Below, in pieces: positions 26,451 to 37,000 of a stretch of DNA of 64,000 bases. Origin of the DNA: Colwellia sp. MB3u-41. Lineage in GTDB: Bacteria; Pseudomonadota; Gammaproteobacteria; Enterobacterales; Alteromonadaceae. The first letter of the stretch is position 1; every line of letters begins with the position of its first letter. The stretch is from contig NZ_JACGUT010000054.1 in NCBI RefSeq assembly GCF_014076845.1, forward strand, positions 1-64,000, given 5' to 3'. The position numbers were made by a program, and so were the translations under genes. Below the pieces are notes generated by a model, which saw nothing but the letters and a program-made list of their open reading frames with translations, did not search any database and was not told where the DNA came from.

Positions 26451-27173
26451 TTGAGGGATAAGGAAAAAATTGCATTATTTATTGACGCTGATAATGCCCC
26501 CGCTGTAAAAATAGACATCATACTTTCTGAGCTTGCTCGATATGGCGTAGTTAATATTAGAAGAGCCTATGGTAATTGGAAAAGCCCTTGCATCAAGCCT
26601 TGGGAAGATGTCCTTCATGAATATGCAATTCAGCCCATCCAACAATTTGATTTGACCAAGGGGAAAAATGCCACTGATATTGCCCTTGTTATTGATGCCA
26701 TGGATATCCTCTATACCAAAGATGTAGATACTATCTGCCTTGTTTCCTCTGATTGTGATTTTACTCCCCTTGTTACACGTGCCCTTGCTGATGGAAAGTT
26801 TGTCATTGGCTTTGGTGAACGTAAAGCGCCAAAGGCTTTCGTTAATAGCTGTTCCAAATTTTTGTTTCTTGATGATATCGAAACAGAAGAAAAACCTATC
26901 CAAAAGAAAAAACCAAGTATTAAAAGCGACACGAAGCTTATTAATATGCTTCGTCAGGCTGTCGATGCAGCCGAAGAAGGTGACGGTTGGGCGCAATTAG
27001 GTCCTATTGGAAAACATATTTCTAACCATGCCTCGTTTGACCAACGAAATTATGGTTTTAAAAAATTGAGTGATTTGTTTGCTGCAATCGATTTATTTGA
27101 AATGAAACAAACCCACGGCTCAGCAACATGGGTGAGAGATAAACGTAAGCATAAAACTCAAAATAATGATTAG
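26451..27173 (+). CDS. NYN-domain (PIN-like) nuclease with LOTUS-like C-terminal domain
   Basis: A TTG start at 26451 with AAAGGA upstream gives (M)RDKEKIALFIDADNAPAVK. The NYN domain (about 5-145) contains the acidic residues of a PIN-like nuclease: D in IDADN, D in GKNATDIALVIDAMD, and SSDCDFTPLVTRA. The C-terminal part (about 165-230; LINMLRQAVDAAEEGDGWAQ, GPIGKHISNH, YGFKKLSDLF) resembles an OST-HTH/LOTUS RNA-binding module. The combination occurs in many bacteria as a probable RNase. It is the first gene of the defence-like block. Confidence 0.85.
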   Translation: MRDKEKIALFIDADNAPAVKIDIILSELARYGVVNIRRAYGNWKSPCIKPWEDVLHEYAIQPIQQFDLTKGKNATDIALVIDAMDILYTKDVDTICLVSSDCDFTPLVTRALADGKFVIGFGERKAPKAFVNSCSKFLFLDDIETEEKPIQKKKPSIKSDTKLINMLRQAVDAAEEGDGWAQLGPIGKHISNHASFDQRNYGFKKLSDLFAAIDLFEMKQTHGSATWVRDKRKHKTQNND

Positions 27174-27262
27174 TAATTCGTACAAATCTCAACATTCTAA
27201 ATACAAAGGTTTAATTATAATTAAGCCATATGTTATTGGCTTTATATAAAGTAGGAAATTCA

Positions 27263-30200
27263 ATGGAAAATTTAGGAATTAATGCAGAAATAGCTAAAGT
27301 TTACTCTTTTGCATTTCAACAAAATCAATATCCACTTATAACATCCCTTGAGTTGAATTCTTCTAAAGTAATTACACCTGAAAATCCTCACAAAAAGCAT
27401 ACAGATTTAAAACTTGTTTTAACTTCTGATCCTGAAGTATTTTCTCCTGAAGAATGGCACGTGGACTCACTTGTGGCAGGTCACTCACTTTTATTACAAA
27501 AACGACTTTTAAAAATATCAAATGAATATTTAGATGCATTGACTGAGCAAATTGAAATTAACTTGAATTTCACTCTATATAGTTCTGATGAAGTATTATC
27601 AAAACAATCGTATCAAACTAATTTACTGCCAAAAAACTTCTGGGGTGGCGAAGAACGAATGGCTGAACTGTTAGCCGCTTTTTCTACCCCTAACGCAAAT
27701 TATATTGCGGAACTTGTAAAAAAATCGTCAGATGTAATGAAATCCGCAGGGTACGAGTCCAAATTAGATGGTTATCAATCAGAAACGAGGGAAAGACCCT
27801 ACTTGATGGCGGCAGCATTATGGAATGTGATCTCAAATGAATCTATAGCCTACGTTAATCCACCAGCTAGCTTCGCTTATGAAGGGCAACGTATTAGGTT
27901 ACCAAATGATATTAAAACCCTTAAAACAGGTGCATGTTTAGATTTGTCATTATTGTTTGCAGCTTGTCTGGAGCACATAGGGCTAAATTCAATAATAGCC
28001 ATAACTGATGAGCATGCGTGTTGTGGCCTCTGGTTAATCAATGAATGCTTTCCTTTATTGACTAATGACGACTCAATGGACATTCGTAAACGAATAGCAT
28101 CTAAAGACATAGTGCTATTTGAAACTACATTGGCTACTTCTGATTCACCTATTACTTTTGGTCAAGCAATAGAATATGCAGACCAGATAATTTCAGAGGA
28201 TTCAGAAGATACATTTGTGTATGCAATAGATTTAACACAAGCAAGAAAAAGACAAATTAAACCTATTCCGACCATTGGCGATAGTAGTATTGAAGTAGAA
28301 AACAATGAAGCAGAAACTGCCATTCAAATTTTACCTGTTGCTCCAGCATTACCGCCAGTTAGAAAAGAAGAGCTTCCTGTTGCTGATACCCCTGATGGAC
28401 GCGTTGAACAATGGCAAAGAAAACTACTTGATCTTACAAAACGAAATAGGCTATTAAATTTATCAAAAACGGCTGTAGCTATTAAGTTATTTTGTCCCGA
28501 TATTGCGCTTTTAGAGGATGAATTAGCATCGAATCAAAGTTTTAATTTTATTACCGCTGGCGATACTCCTTATGCAAATGACGCACGAGATAAAGAACTT
28601 TTTAAATTCAAAGTTGGGAATGATTTACAAACAGAGTTTGCGAAAGAACAATTAAAAAGTAATACCTTAATTGCCAATGACTCCTCTAAAAAATTAGAGA
28701 AAAACTTACTTTCTTTATATCGAAAATCAAAAACAGACATAGAAGAAGGAGGCTCTAATACGCTTTTTCTTGCTGTTGGTATGTTGAAATGGAAAGAAAC
28801 ACCTGACAGCGATAGAACCTACCAAGCGCCATTAATTCTTTTGCCTGCGGAGTTAAAAAGAAGTAGTGCACGTTCAAAAATAAAAATTAAGCAACGTGAT
28901 GGTGAAGACCCTATATTCAATGCTACTTTGATTGAGTTTTTACAAAATGATTATGAAGTTGATTTATCCCAATTTAACGAAGTACTGCCGACAGATGAAA
29001 GTGGTATTGATGTAGATTTAATTTGGTCTGTTGTCAGAGAAAAAATAAAAGATATTAAAGGGTTTGAGGTCGTAGAAGAACTTACTTTAAGTACATTTTC
29101 ATTTGCCAAGTATTTAATGTGGAAAGACTTAAAAGACAGAGTTAACGATTTAAAATCTAATCCCTTTGTTGAGCACTTAGTCGAAAACCCTCAAAAAACA
29201 TATGAACAAGATGTTCAATTTAAAGATCAAAATGACATAGATAATACGCTAAAACCTTCAGATGTTTTTGCCCCTTTAAATGCTGATAGTTCTCAGTTAG
29301 TCGCTATAGATGCATCAACAAAAGCCCAAGACTTTGTTTTAGAAGGCCCCCCAGGTACTGGCAAATCAGAAACCATAGCAAATATTATTTGCCATAATTT
29401 AGCTAAAGGTAAAAAAGTTTTATTTGTCGCAGAAAAAATGGCAGCATTGAATGTTGTATATAGCCGCCTTCATAAGATTGGTTTAGATCACTTATGCTTA
29501 GAGCTTCATAGTAATAAAGCTAATAAACGAGCAATATTAGAGCAACTGAAAAAATCATGGACCACACGAGAAACTGCTTCTAGTAGTGAATGGAATGACA
29601 ATGCGGATAAACTGTTTAACATACGAAAAAGTTTAAATGCATACGTTAATGAACTTCATCAAGAATCGCCCTTAGGTATAACACCAAGGCAGGCTATATC
29701 AAGGTTTGTTCGTTATAAAGATATAACAAAAGTAGACTTAGGCTGGGGCCACTCTTTTGAAAACTCACCTGTTGACTCAAAGGAAGATTTGGATGATTTA
29801 TATGAAACAGCTAAAACACTAGGTTTAGCCTTTTCAGATATAGAGGATTTAAACCTTTCAGATATATCCATTGTTCAAAACACCGACTGGTCAAATGCTT
29901 GGCAATCAGAATTAATTTCAACCATTAAAACAGTGAGAAACTCATCACAAGTAATTAGCAAACACTTTGGGGAGTTGGTTGAGTTATTACAGTTAGCAGA
30001 GTTAAATGAATACAACGAAAACTATGCAGAATTATATCATTTAGTCACCTTCCTAATTAAACAAAAAGACACTCGATTAAGCTTTATTTATAAGCCAAGT
30101 GCTAGAGATGAGTTAGAAAAGCTAGATTCATTAGCAGAATTTAAAGGCGTAATAGATGAACAAGTGAGAAGTTCGAAATTAACATTCTCACTAGACACAA

Positions 30201-33013
30201 TATCTAGTCATCCTACCTCAGATTGGCTTAAATCATTTCAAATAGCACAACAAAAAATTTGGCCATTGAAATGGTTTGCCAAAAGAAAAGTCATAAAAAC
30301 GTTAAGTGCTGTTGGTGTGTACGGTGAAATAACACTTGAAGAATTATCGTTATTAGATGAAATCAATCGTATCGCTAAAAAAGTTACTGAGAATATTAGT
30401 GACTTCGAACAAGATAAAATATGGCAAGGTTGGGATACTTCTAGTGAGCAATTAACTTCTAAATATCAGCAAGCTAAGGGATTGTTTGATATCACCAGGA
30501 AGGTAGCCGGAAGACTATCTAACCCATCTGCACTTATTAATAACTTGAATGAAAAAGTTGTAGATAACTTCGAATTCTACCAGTCATCCGCTTTAGCTGT
30601 AGCCTGTGATAATTATTCAAAAAGCTATTCTGAATTTAAAAATGATATTGATACTTTCATTACTCAAGGAGGGGATGTTCCAGCGGACAAAACGATAGGT
30701 GAATTTATTCACTCTTGTGATGAAGTTATTGCCTTAGAGCCAAAAATAAATGCTTGGTGTAACTGGCTTGAAGCTAAGAAGGTGGCAAGTAATAAAGGTC
30801 TCCATAATGTTATTACATGTTTGGAAGGTCGAGAAATCAAAGGCGAAGATACAGTACACCAAACAACTAATGCAGTATGTGCTTGGTTAGCGCCTATTCT
30901 TATTGACCGCTCTGATGCTTTAAGGACTTTTAGAACATCACAGCATGAAAATTTGATTGAAGAATTCAGAGATCTTGATGAGTTAGTCGCAAAAACAACA
31001 GCGGAATATATTTCGTCAATAGTAGCTTCAGGTACGCCAGATCCAAATTCACCTCAATCTCCTGCTGAGTATGGGGTTCTTTCCAGAGAGTTTAATAAAA
31101 AAAGTAATCATAAACCTATCAGGCAACTGATTAACGAAATGGGTGAAAACCTACTTCACCTTACACCATGTTTTATGATGTCACCGCTTTCTGTTTCTCA
31201 GTTTTTACCTGCACACTTTAATGCTTTTGATTTAGTAGTCTTTGATGAAGCCTCACAGATAACGGTTTGGGACGCTGTTGGAACAATTGCCAGAGGTAAA
31301 AATGTTATTATTGTTGGTGATCCTAAGCAGATGCCACCAACCAACTTCTTCTCAAAAAGCAGCACAGACGATTTAACTGATGAAGCAGATCTAGAAAGTA
31401 TTTTAGATCAGGCATTATCAGCACGATTACCGCACCATCGTTTAACTGGTCATTATCGAAGCCGCCATGAAAGCTTGATTGCCTTTTCAAACAGTCACTA
31501 TTATGAAAATTCTTTAGTAACATTCCCTTGTGCGGAAACTAAAGAAAGTGCTGTTAGCTTGCACAAAATAGATGGGCTGTATGCAAAAGGAAAAGAGCGA
31601 AATAATATTAAAGAAGCTAATGCTGTTGCTGATTATATTGTTGAAAGATTATCGGATAAACGTAAGAAATACACTATTGGTGTTGTTACGTTAAATTCAG
31701 AGCAGCAACGGTGCATAGAAGATTGTTTAGATGATCGTAGACGCAAGCATCCGCATCTAGAACCATTCTTCCAAGGTAATAAAAATTATGATCCTATTTT
31801 TATTAAAAACCTTGAGTCTGTTCAAGGTGATGAACGAGATATCATTATTATAAGTCTAGGGTATGGGCCTGTAGAGCCTTTAGCCAAGACAATGAGTATG
31901 AATTTTGGACCTCTTAATAAACAAGGAGGAGAAAGACGTCTAAATGTTGCAATTACTAGGGCGACCACTGAAATACATGTATTCGCTAGCTTTGATTATA
32001 CAATGATCGATTTAAGCAGAACTAGTGCTCTTGCAGTGAAGCACCTTAAGTACTTTTTGGAATATGCAGAGAAAGGGCCTATTGCACTGCCGGAAACCGC
32101 AGAGGCAAATTATGGAGTTGACCAATTTGATAGTTACTTTGAGGAAAGTGTTGCCTTCGCCTTAAGAGAAAAGGGTTGGATAGTACAAACTCAAATAGGG
32201 GTCAGTAAATTTAGGATTGACCTCGGTGTGATCCATCCTGATAAACCAGGTCAATTTTTAGCTGGGATAGAGTGTGATGGCGCAACCTATCATGGTTCGC
32301 CTGCCGCAAGGGATAGAGATCGTGTCAGGCATTTAATATTAGAAAATCTTGGTTGGAAATTATTGCGAATATGGTCAACCGATTACTTTATTGATGAAAA
32401 TTCAATTATAGAAAAAATCCATGACCAACTAAATGAACTCTTAGCTTTAGATTTAGCTCAAGAAGAAGAGGAAGATGAGTTAGAAGATATAACTCTAATT
32501 GAGCCTGAAGAGGTCGAAGAAGAAAGTAGTGTGACAAATATTAATCCTGATAAGTATTTTCATGATAGTTACAAAATAGCCTTAGAAGGTATGGCTAAAG
32601 AAATCTTACATGAGAAAAGTGCAATATCTCTGCATGAGTTGGCATCTGATATTGGTTGGAAACACAATTTAGCAAGAACAACTAAAAAGCAACTCGACCA
32701 CATTGAGTCAATTATTAGTCCATGGGCTGGAATTGCTAAACATGACTCAGGAGAAGTAACCGTATGGAAATCTACAGAAGATATTGAAGGTTTAGTGCAG
32801 TGGCGTGGTATGAATGCTTTTGGTATCCCTAGGGAGTGGAATACCATCGCTTACCCTGAAAGGCTTGGTTTAGTTCAAGATGCACTAGAAAAGTCGCCTA
32901 ATGACCCCGTTGATCATATTTTTAATGAGTTCAGTTTAAACAGGCGGACAAAGAGCACTACAAATAAGTTTGAGTCTTGGGTTCAGGAATATCAATCATC
33001 GATAGTTGAATAG
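27263..33013 (+). CDS. Giant DUF4011/DUF3320-type SF1 helicase with C-terminal nuclease domain
   Basis: The start at 27263 follows TAGGAA. An ATG at 27230 is less likely. The 1,916-residue product has several parts. A transglutaminase-like segment has C225 (TGACLDLSLLFAACLEHIG) and H251 (TDEHACCGLWL). A DUF4011 domain starts at about 395 (WQRKLLDLTKRNRLLNLS). The SF1 helicase has Walker A GPPGTGKS (695-702), DE at 1328-1329 in VVFDEASQIT, GDPKQMPPT, HYRSRHESLI and LNVAITRA. A Vsr/DUF559-like nuclease has D1653 (FRIDLGV) and IECDGATYH. A C-terminal DUF3320-like region follows. Homologues recur in defence islands. The NERD gene follows 14 bases later. Confidence 0.88.
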   Translation: MENLGINAEIAKVYSFAFQQNQYPLITSLELNSSKVITPENPHKKHTDLKLVLTSDPEVFSPEEWHVDSLVAGHSLLLQKRLLKISNEYLDALTEQIEINLNFTLYSSDEVLSKQSYQTNLLPKNFWGGEERMAELLAAFSTPNANYIAELVKKSSDVMKSAGYESKLDGYQSETRERPYLMAAALWNVISNESIAYVNPPASFAYEGQRIRLPNDIKTLKTGACLDLSLLFAACLEHIGLNSIIAITDEHACCGLWLINECFPLLTNDDSMDIRKRIASKDIVLFETTLATSDSPITFGQAIEYADQIISEDSEDTFVYAIDLTQARKRQIKPIPTIGDSSIEVENNEAETAIQILPVAPALPPVRKEELPVADTPDGRVEQWQRKLLDLTKRNRLLNLSKTAVAIKLFCPDIALLEDELASNQSFNFITAGDTPYANDARDKELFKFKVGNDLQTEFAKEQLKSNTLIANDSSKKLEKNLLSLYRKSKTDIEEGGSNTLFLAVGMLKWKETPDSDRTYQAPLILLPAELKRSSARSKIKIKQRDGEDPIFNATLIEFLQNDYEVDLSQFNEVLPTDESGIDVDLIWSVVREKIKDIKGFEVVEELTLSTFSFAKYLMWKDLKDRVNDLKSNPFVEHLVENPQKTYEQDVQFKDQNDIDNTLKPSDVFAPLNADSSQLVAIDASTKAQDFVLEGPPGTGKSETIANIICHNLAKGKKVLFVAEKMAALNVVYSRLHKIGLDHLCLELHSNKANKRAILEQLKKSWTTRETASSSEWNDNADKLFNIRKSLNAYVNELHQESPLGITPRQAISRFVRYKDITKVDLGWGHSFENSPVDSKEDLDDLYETAKTLGLAFSDIEDLNLSDISIVQNTDWSNAWQSELISTIKTVRNSSQVISKHFGELVELLQLAELNEYNENYAELYHLVTFLIKQKDTRLSFIYKPSARDELEKLDSLAEFKGVIDEQVRSSKLTFSLDTISSHPTSDWLKSFQIAQQKIWPLKWFAKRKVIKTLSAVGVYGEITLEELSLLDEINRIAKKVTENISDFEQDKIWQGWDTSSEQLTSKYQQAKGLFDITRKVAGRLSNPSALINNLNEKVVDNFEFYQSSALAVACDNYSKSYSEFKNDIDTFITQGGDVPADKTIGEFIHSCDEVIALEPKINAWCNWLEAKKVASNKGLHNVITCLEGREIKGEDTVHQTTNAVCAWLAPILIDRSDALRTFRTSQHENLIEEFRDLDELVAKTTAEYISSIVASGTPDPNSPQSPAEYGVLSREFNKKSNHKPIRQLINEMGENLLHLTPCFMMSPLSVSQFLPAHFNAFDLVVFDEASQITVWDAVGTIARGKNVIIVGDPKQMPPTNFFSKSSTDDLTDEADLESILDQALSARLPHHRLTGHYRSRHESLIAFSNSHYYENSLVTFPCAETKESAVSLHKIDGLYAKGKERNNIKEANAVADYIVERLSDKRKKYTIGVVTLNSEQQRCIEDCLDDRRRKHPHLEPFFQGNKNYDPIFIKNLESVQGDERDIIIISLGYGPVEPLAKTMSMNFGPLNKQGGERRLNVAITRATTEIHVFASFDYTMIDLSRTSALAVKHLKYFLEYAEKGPIALPETAEANYGVDQFDSYFEESVAFALREKGWIVQTQIGVSKFRIDLGVIHPDKPGQFLAGIECDGATYHGSPAARDRDRVRHLILENLGWKLLRIWSTDYFIDENSIIEKIHDQLNELLALDLAQEEEEDELEDITLIEPEEVEEESSVTNINPDKYFHDSYKIALEGMAKEILHEKSAISLHELASDIGWKHNLARTTKKQLDHIESIISPWAGIAKHDSGEVTVWKSTEDIEGLVQWRGMNAFGIPREWNTIAYPERLGLVQDALEKSPNDPVDHIFNEFSLNRRTKSTTNKFESWVQEYQSSIVE

Positions 33014-33027
33014 TTAGGATTTAGTAA

Positions 33028-33816
33028 ATGGATTTATCAATTTATCTCAACATGATATTCAATGCCGCGTGGTATTTGATACCAATATTCATATTTGCTG
33101 TCATTATAAAGTCAGCATGGTTTAAAGGTGTACTCGGTGAATGGCAAGTAAACTTACTCATCAAGTTTTTCTTAGATAAAAATGAATATCATCTTATAAA
33201 AAACGTAACACTGCCTACAGACGATGGAACTACTCAGATAGACCACATCATCGTATCAAAATACGGAATTTTTGTTGTTGAAACAAAGAACATGAAAGGT
33301 TGGATTTTTGGTAGTGCTAATCAGAAGCAATGGACGCAGAAAATATTCAAACACACCTCTAAATTTCAAAACCCTTTGCATCAAAACTATAAACATGTCA
33401 AAACGTTAGAAGATCTTCTCTTAACAGGATGTAAAGCAAAGAATGATTGTATTTTTTCCGTCATTATCTTTATTGGTGATAGTATTTTTAAAACCAAAAT
33501 GCCTCATAACGTAAGGTTTGCGAGAGGCGGTATTGAATATATTAAGAGTAAACGTGACATTCTCTTTAGTGAAGATGAAGTAGTAGACATTATTAAACAA
33601 ATCGAAAGTGATCGGTTACAAAGAAGTTTTAAAACTAACCGTCAACACGTTGAACATGTCAAAGAAATAGTAAAGGAGAAGTCTGATACTAAATCTTGCT
33701 CAAGATGCAACTCGGATATGGTATTGCGAAAAGCCACTAAAGGTAAAAACGTAGGCAATGAGTTTTGGGGATGCACTGCGTTTCCAAAATGCAGAAATGT
33801 GATTGAACAAAGTTAG
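33028..33816 (+). CDS. NERD-domain nuclease with membrane anchor and topoisomerase-type zinc ribbon
   Basis: The 262-residue protein has an N-terminal membrane helix (about 9-28, NAAWYLIPIFIFAVIIK), then a NERD domain (about 35-150). GEWQVNLLIKFFLD, TQIDHIIVSKYGIFVVETKN supplies the D and E-x-K of a restriction-type active site. The C-terminal zinc ribbon CSRCNSDMVLRKATKGK...CTAFPKC matches topoisomerase I C-terminal fingers. It starts 14 bases after the helicase stop, so they are probably one transcript. Membrane tethering suggests it acts on DNA near the envelope. The pair with a DUF4011 helicase fits a defence or DNA-processing role. Confidence 0.85.
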   Translation: MDLSIYLNMIFNAAWYLIPIFIFAVIIKSAWFKGVLGEWQVNLLIKFFLDKNEYHLIKNVTLPTDDGTTQIDHIIVSKYGIFVVETKNMKGWIFGSANQKQWTQKIFKHTSKFQNPLHQNYKHVKTLEDLLLTGCKAKNDCIFSVIIFIGDSIFKTKMPHNVRFARGGIEYIKSKRDILFSEDEVVDIIKQIESDRLQRSFKTNRQHVEHVKEIVKEKSDTKSCSRCNSDMVLRKATKGKNVGNEFWGCTAFPKCRNVIEQS

Positions 33817-34075
33817 ACTTTAATATGTAAGTATTTATGAACCCTGTGAAGTTTATAGGGTTGTATAGCAAGTAAGTATTTTTAGAGGTTACAAAATATT
33901 ATTTTTCATAGATAGAGTTAGGTAGTCATAAATTTAATGTATGAATCTACTTTCTTTACCCTCTAATAGGAATATATTTTTTGTTCATAAGTACTTGAAA
34001 TAAAGTGTTTTTATTGCATTTTATTTTAGAGTTGTTTAAAATAAAGTAAGTTCACAGATAGTCGAGTCTTTGTAA
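33817..34075. other. Very AT-rich spacer before the kinase-like operon
   Basis: The 259 bases contain no gene. The base composition drops further in GC here and stays low across the next three genes, which suggests that the operon at 34076-39013 was acquired separately from the helicase/NERD pair. It should contain the operon's promoter; no clear operator is visible. Confidence 0.45.
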
Positions 34076-37000
34076 ATGGTAAAAGCTAAAAGAGCTGTAA
34101 AAAGGACAAAAGGTAGAAACCAAGCTAAGGCTACAAGGAATAACTTAAAAGTTAGCTTTGTAGAAGAAATTAATGGTTTGAAAAAAATAAAAAGTTTAGA
34201 AGGCTTCAAATCAGCTCTAGATAAAAAATTGTTAAACCCTATTTTTCAAGCTAATTTCTTTTACACTCCAGAGTTGTTTAGAGAGAACTTTAGGAAAGAG
34301 TCTTACGTTCTTAAAAGCTCCGATTTACTTAAAGAGCTTCATATATCAATAGTAAAAATAAATAAAAGCAAGAATATAATAAATCAATTTTCCAAAATTA
34401 AATTAGATTTTGAGCGTTTTGTTTTAAGTGGCCAAATCGAACAAGCTTCTGAATGTTTGGAATCAGTAAGAGATTTTTATGGCTTATCATATTGGTATAT
34501 CGAAAATAAATTAGCGATATTAGTTAGGCAAGGTAGTAAATCGTTAATTACAGACTTTTATGATGAAGTGTCAACCGAAAAATTACGGCCTGTAGAAAAA
34601 AGGGACTTTGATCTTCTTTTTGACAAATCTTTAGAGACTATTCCGTCAGATAGAATCGACTTTTCACTTGATTCAATAATTGAAGGTTTATCACCTGAGT
34701 GCACTGATTATTCTACAATCGATTTCTTATTTCGTTTTAATCCAGCCAAAGTAAGTGATTTTGAAGCAATACTTAGATATTACGGACCATGTAATATTAT
34801 AGATATATATTTAACCACAACGAGAATATTTTATACGTATTATGCAAATAAATTAATAAATGATGAAATATTGGATTCAATTTATAGCGTGATAGGTATT
34901 GAAGATGGTAAATGGCTAAATTTTATTTCCTTGTTAAAAGAAGATTTTAAAATTACAGATAGAGAAGAATCCTTTCTAGAAATTTGTGATGAATATATAA
35001 AAGGTAATTTTACAAAGGTTATAACATTAAGTGAATTAACTCTCAGGAAGTGGCCTGAAATGGTTACGATATATGAGTTTTATGCTAATTCACTTTATAA
35101 TACTGGGGCTGAGTGTCAACTTAATCCTAGTGGTCTTTTATTTCAAATTATTGATACAGCTTTAATTTATATTGCGGCTCGTGGTGACTTGGATATAAAC
35201 ACACTTAATAAAACGTTTTATCAATATACGACTATAGATGCTAGTCAGTTCATAAACTTAATTAAATCTAAAAGTAATATTCTCACACAAAAGAAAACCT
35301 CTGAAACTATCTATAGATTTATGGATATTAGCTCTACTTCTGTTAATCCCTTCCGACAGTATTCTTTTAATGATGGATCTTTTTGTCATAAGCTATTGAC
35401 CAATGAAAACTCCGATGAAGTAATCGAGTCATTACCTGAATATAGGGCTTTAAAAAGAAAGGCTGATCAGTTTTTTGAACAGAGAGATTATAAAAATGCG
35501 AATTTATTATATGAAAAGGTTACAACTCCTCCTCTACACTTTAAAGACGAGTTAATAATCAAGAAAATACTCTGTTCTCTTAAGTCTGGCAATATTGAAA
35601 GGGCTACCATAGAGCTTTGTGAAAAGTATTTTTCTAAAGATATCAATATGAGGAGGTTTCCCTGTAAAGAGTTTTTGCAGGAGCTGGAAAACTTCCCTGA
35701 AGAATTACCATGTCTAATTCAAATTACAATAGCAATTTATATATTAACTAAAGCCACTAATGGGGATATGCATACAGTAGCTTTGTACTTCGATGATTAC
35801 ATGGACGATAAATCAATAAGTTTTCCAAGTGAAATAATCCCTGATACAGCAGAAAAACGATTCCTACTTGAATTTGCTTTAAATACTGATGTCTTGGAAG
35901 GCATTCATATATGTCGAAAAATTTATGATGGTTCGAGTCACTTGATGTTCGACCGTGTACTTATTTTATCTAGCTTGCTTGACTCTGAACACGATGAGCA
36001 AAAAAAAGAGTTATTTAAAAATGAAATTAGCTTTCTAGGACACCAGTATGCGAAGAACTTTAGCTTGAAAGATTTAAGCCCCGGAAAGATTGAAGTTGAC
36101 CGCGCAGTTTTGACAAGTATGGCACTAGAGAGCAATAAGGATTTATTTTCTAGTATATTGGTTTCTTTAGAGTCGGAACCACCTTTACCTGATTTTGATG
36201 AAACTGGAACATTTAAAGGCAATGAGAAAACCTCGCATAGAGGTTCGTTTACTTTTGCATATCAGTTGCTTCTTGATATTAGGGATTTATACACGTTGGA
36301 TGGGTATTATGGTCTTGATTATTCTTTAAATACTGATATTAGGCATAATGGAATTGTCCCTGTTATAAGGTCTGTATTTGAGAAGCATAATTTAATTTCA
36401 AATAAAGTAGATGGAGAATATACTGATAATATCGAATTTGAGAGCCGATATAAAAGAGGTTTATCACCTTATTTTTATGAACAGTTTCAAGATGAACTTA
36501 AAGAATTCTCTGCATTTATAGATCTAAGAATCAATAATTTAAAAACACGTGCTATCAAGATAATTACAAATGATAATGATGATAAAGAACGTATTTTTAA
36601 ATTTATAATTATAGAAGAAGATGTTAGTAAACTTCTTTCTCTTATTAGTGCTGGTAGTAGTTACGAAGATTGTATCAAATGGTGCTTTGATCATTTAGAA
36701 AACTTAACCGAAAAATCTATGGAGGTAGGTCGAGCACTTATTTTGAACGGTTTAGATTCCGAGTTCACTGGTAAATTGACTAAATTAAGTCAATCTTTAA
36801 ATCGTATTGGTCGGGGCAACAAAGATTTCCTGGAAAGGATTACTTTAGTAAAAAATGATCTAAAAAATACATTAACGGAAGTTTCAGATTGGTTAGCCTT
36901 TTCTAAAAAAACAGGAGAAGACTTTACTCTAGAGTTCCCTATATATGAAGCTCAGTTGTTTGTTGAAAAGATATTTCCTAAAGTGAAAATCAATATTTCT

